64,000 bases of DNA from assembly GCF_009295635.1 (NCBI RefSeq), contig NZ_WHIW01000001.1, forward strand, positions 1 to 64,000, written 5' to 3'. The DNA is from Alkalilimnicola sp. S0819. GTDB taxonomy: Bacteria > Pseudomonadota > Gammaproteobacteria > Nitrococcales > WHIW01. How positions within the stretch are numbered: position 1 is the stretch's first letter; every line of letters begins with the position of its first letter. The position numbers and the translations under genes were made by a program. A model generated the notes under the pieces. That model made no database searches. It was not told the DNA's origin and was given only the letters and a program-made list of their open reading frames with translations. Below, piece by piece: positions 63,722-64,000 of the stretch.

Positions 63722-64000
63722 CTACATACCGTGGTGGCCGCCGCCGCTCAGGGCCATCAGCGGCGTGGCCAGGGTCCACAGGCCGAAGAACACGATCAGC
63801 ACGCCGGCACCGCGGCGCAGGCCGCGGTGGTTGGACCAGCGGCGCAGGCTGTGGGCAGCGCTGCCGACCAGCACCATGGCGGGCAGGGTGCCGGCGCCGA
63901 AGGCGAACATCACGCCGGCGCCCTGGGCGGGCCCGCCCGAGACCGCCGCGGTGAGCAGCATGGAGTACACCAGCCCGCAGGGCAGCCAGCCCCAGACCAT
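63722..64000 (-). CDS. TauE/SafE-like membrane transporter, C-terminal part
   Basis: The last 92 codons of a leftward gene whose beginning is beyond the window. GWLPCGLVYSMLLTAAVSG, GVMFAFGAGTLPAMVLVGSAA and VLIVFFGLWTLATPL are the second-repeat helices of the TauE/SafE (UreH-like) group; GWLPCG is the signature turn. The tail is histidine-rich (GGGHHGM), which may bind metal. In many Gammaproteobacteria this protein accompanies the cbb3 oxidase assembly genes; that context is outside the window. Confidence 0.85.
   Translation of the reverse strand: MVWGWLPCGLVYSMLLTAAVSGGPAQGAGVMFAFGAGTLPAMVLVGSAAHSLRRWSNHRGLRRGAGVLIVFFGLWTLATPLMALSGGGHHGM

Overview
The window is a contiguous, gene-dense, GC-rich stretch of a gammaproteobacterial chromosome. 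Several features point there: a Crp of the E. coli/Vfr type next to a yhfA-like OsmC gene, a single-chain E. coli-type SpeD, a Coq7 ubiquinone hydroxylase, Chp-type twitching chemotaxis genes, the rplM-rpsI pair, and rpe-gph-trpEGDC in the order usual for Chromatiales/Pseudomonadales-like genomes. The YeeE/YedE pair with a persulfide-dioxygenase-like hydrolase, a SulP carrier, and a separate gph and tkt-gap-pgk-pyk set would suit a sulfur-oxidising member of the Ectothiorhodospiraceae or a relative. That last assignment is inference.

Layout. 1-758: end of a chpB-chpC (CheB/CheW-like) operon. 774-6431, leftward: metK-ahcY-metF-bioA-rsmE, every member of which makes, recycles, feeds or consumes S-adenosylmethionine. 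6709-12690: tkt-gap-pgk-pyk. 12821-17713: a CsoR/FrmR-type repressor, purC, a leftward sulfur module (two half-size YeeE/YedE proteins plus a metallo-hydrolase) and a SulP transporter; a perfect ATACCCC-N2-GGGGTAT palindrome lies in the module's promoter and a degraded copy lies at the same distance before sulP. 17775-24091: djlA, rpe-gph, trpE-trpG-trpD-trpC, followed by a 160-bp element with terminal inverted repeats. 24321-27245: crp, osmC-like, speD, coq7. 27394-28631: a candidate small RNA gene with its own promoter and terminator, then rplM-rpsI-tRNA-Gln(CTG) closed by a strong terminator. 28836-33887: DUF2905, rpiA, ilvA, a polysaccharide deacetylase, a Bax-like glucosaminidase and a cold-shock protein.

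33977-39586: ybaK, a phage-type recombination pair (putative annealing protein plus YqaJ nuclease) with no other phage genes, an orphan leftward terminator that may end a second small RNA, a GcvA-like LysR regulator and small hypotheticals. 39951-49474: an accessory signalling block. Four overlapping rightward genes encode PAS-GGDEF-EAL-receiver, PAS histidine kinase, a membrane-anchored coiled-coil protein and receiver-HD-GYP; a CHASE-GGDEF-EAL gene runs convergently. Several catalytic motifs in the block are altered. 49648-59760: benE-ubiX, DUF5335, a zinc-independent DksA-like protein, hsp20, lon, glk, a glycine-zipper lipoprotein, an HPF-like protein, a DUF2235 hydrolase and dinB, largely stress and proteostasis genes. 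59906-64000: a Sel1-like lipoprotein, an unrecognised 354-residue protein, an alpha/beta hydrolase, a DUF1269-like membrane protein and the end of a TauE/SafE-like transporter.

The most notable unexplained signals are the two candidate small RNAs (27430-27524 plus strand; about 36146-36297 minus strand), the paired CsoR-type operator sites around the sulfur genes, the stand-alone recombination pair, and the four-gene signalling operon with its uncharacterised coiled-coil member.
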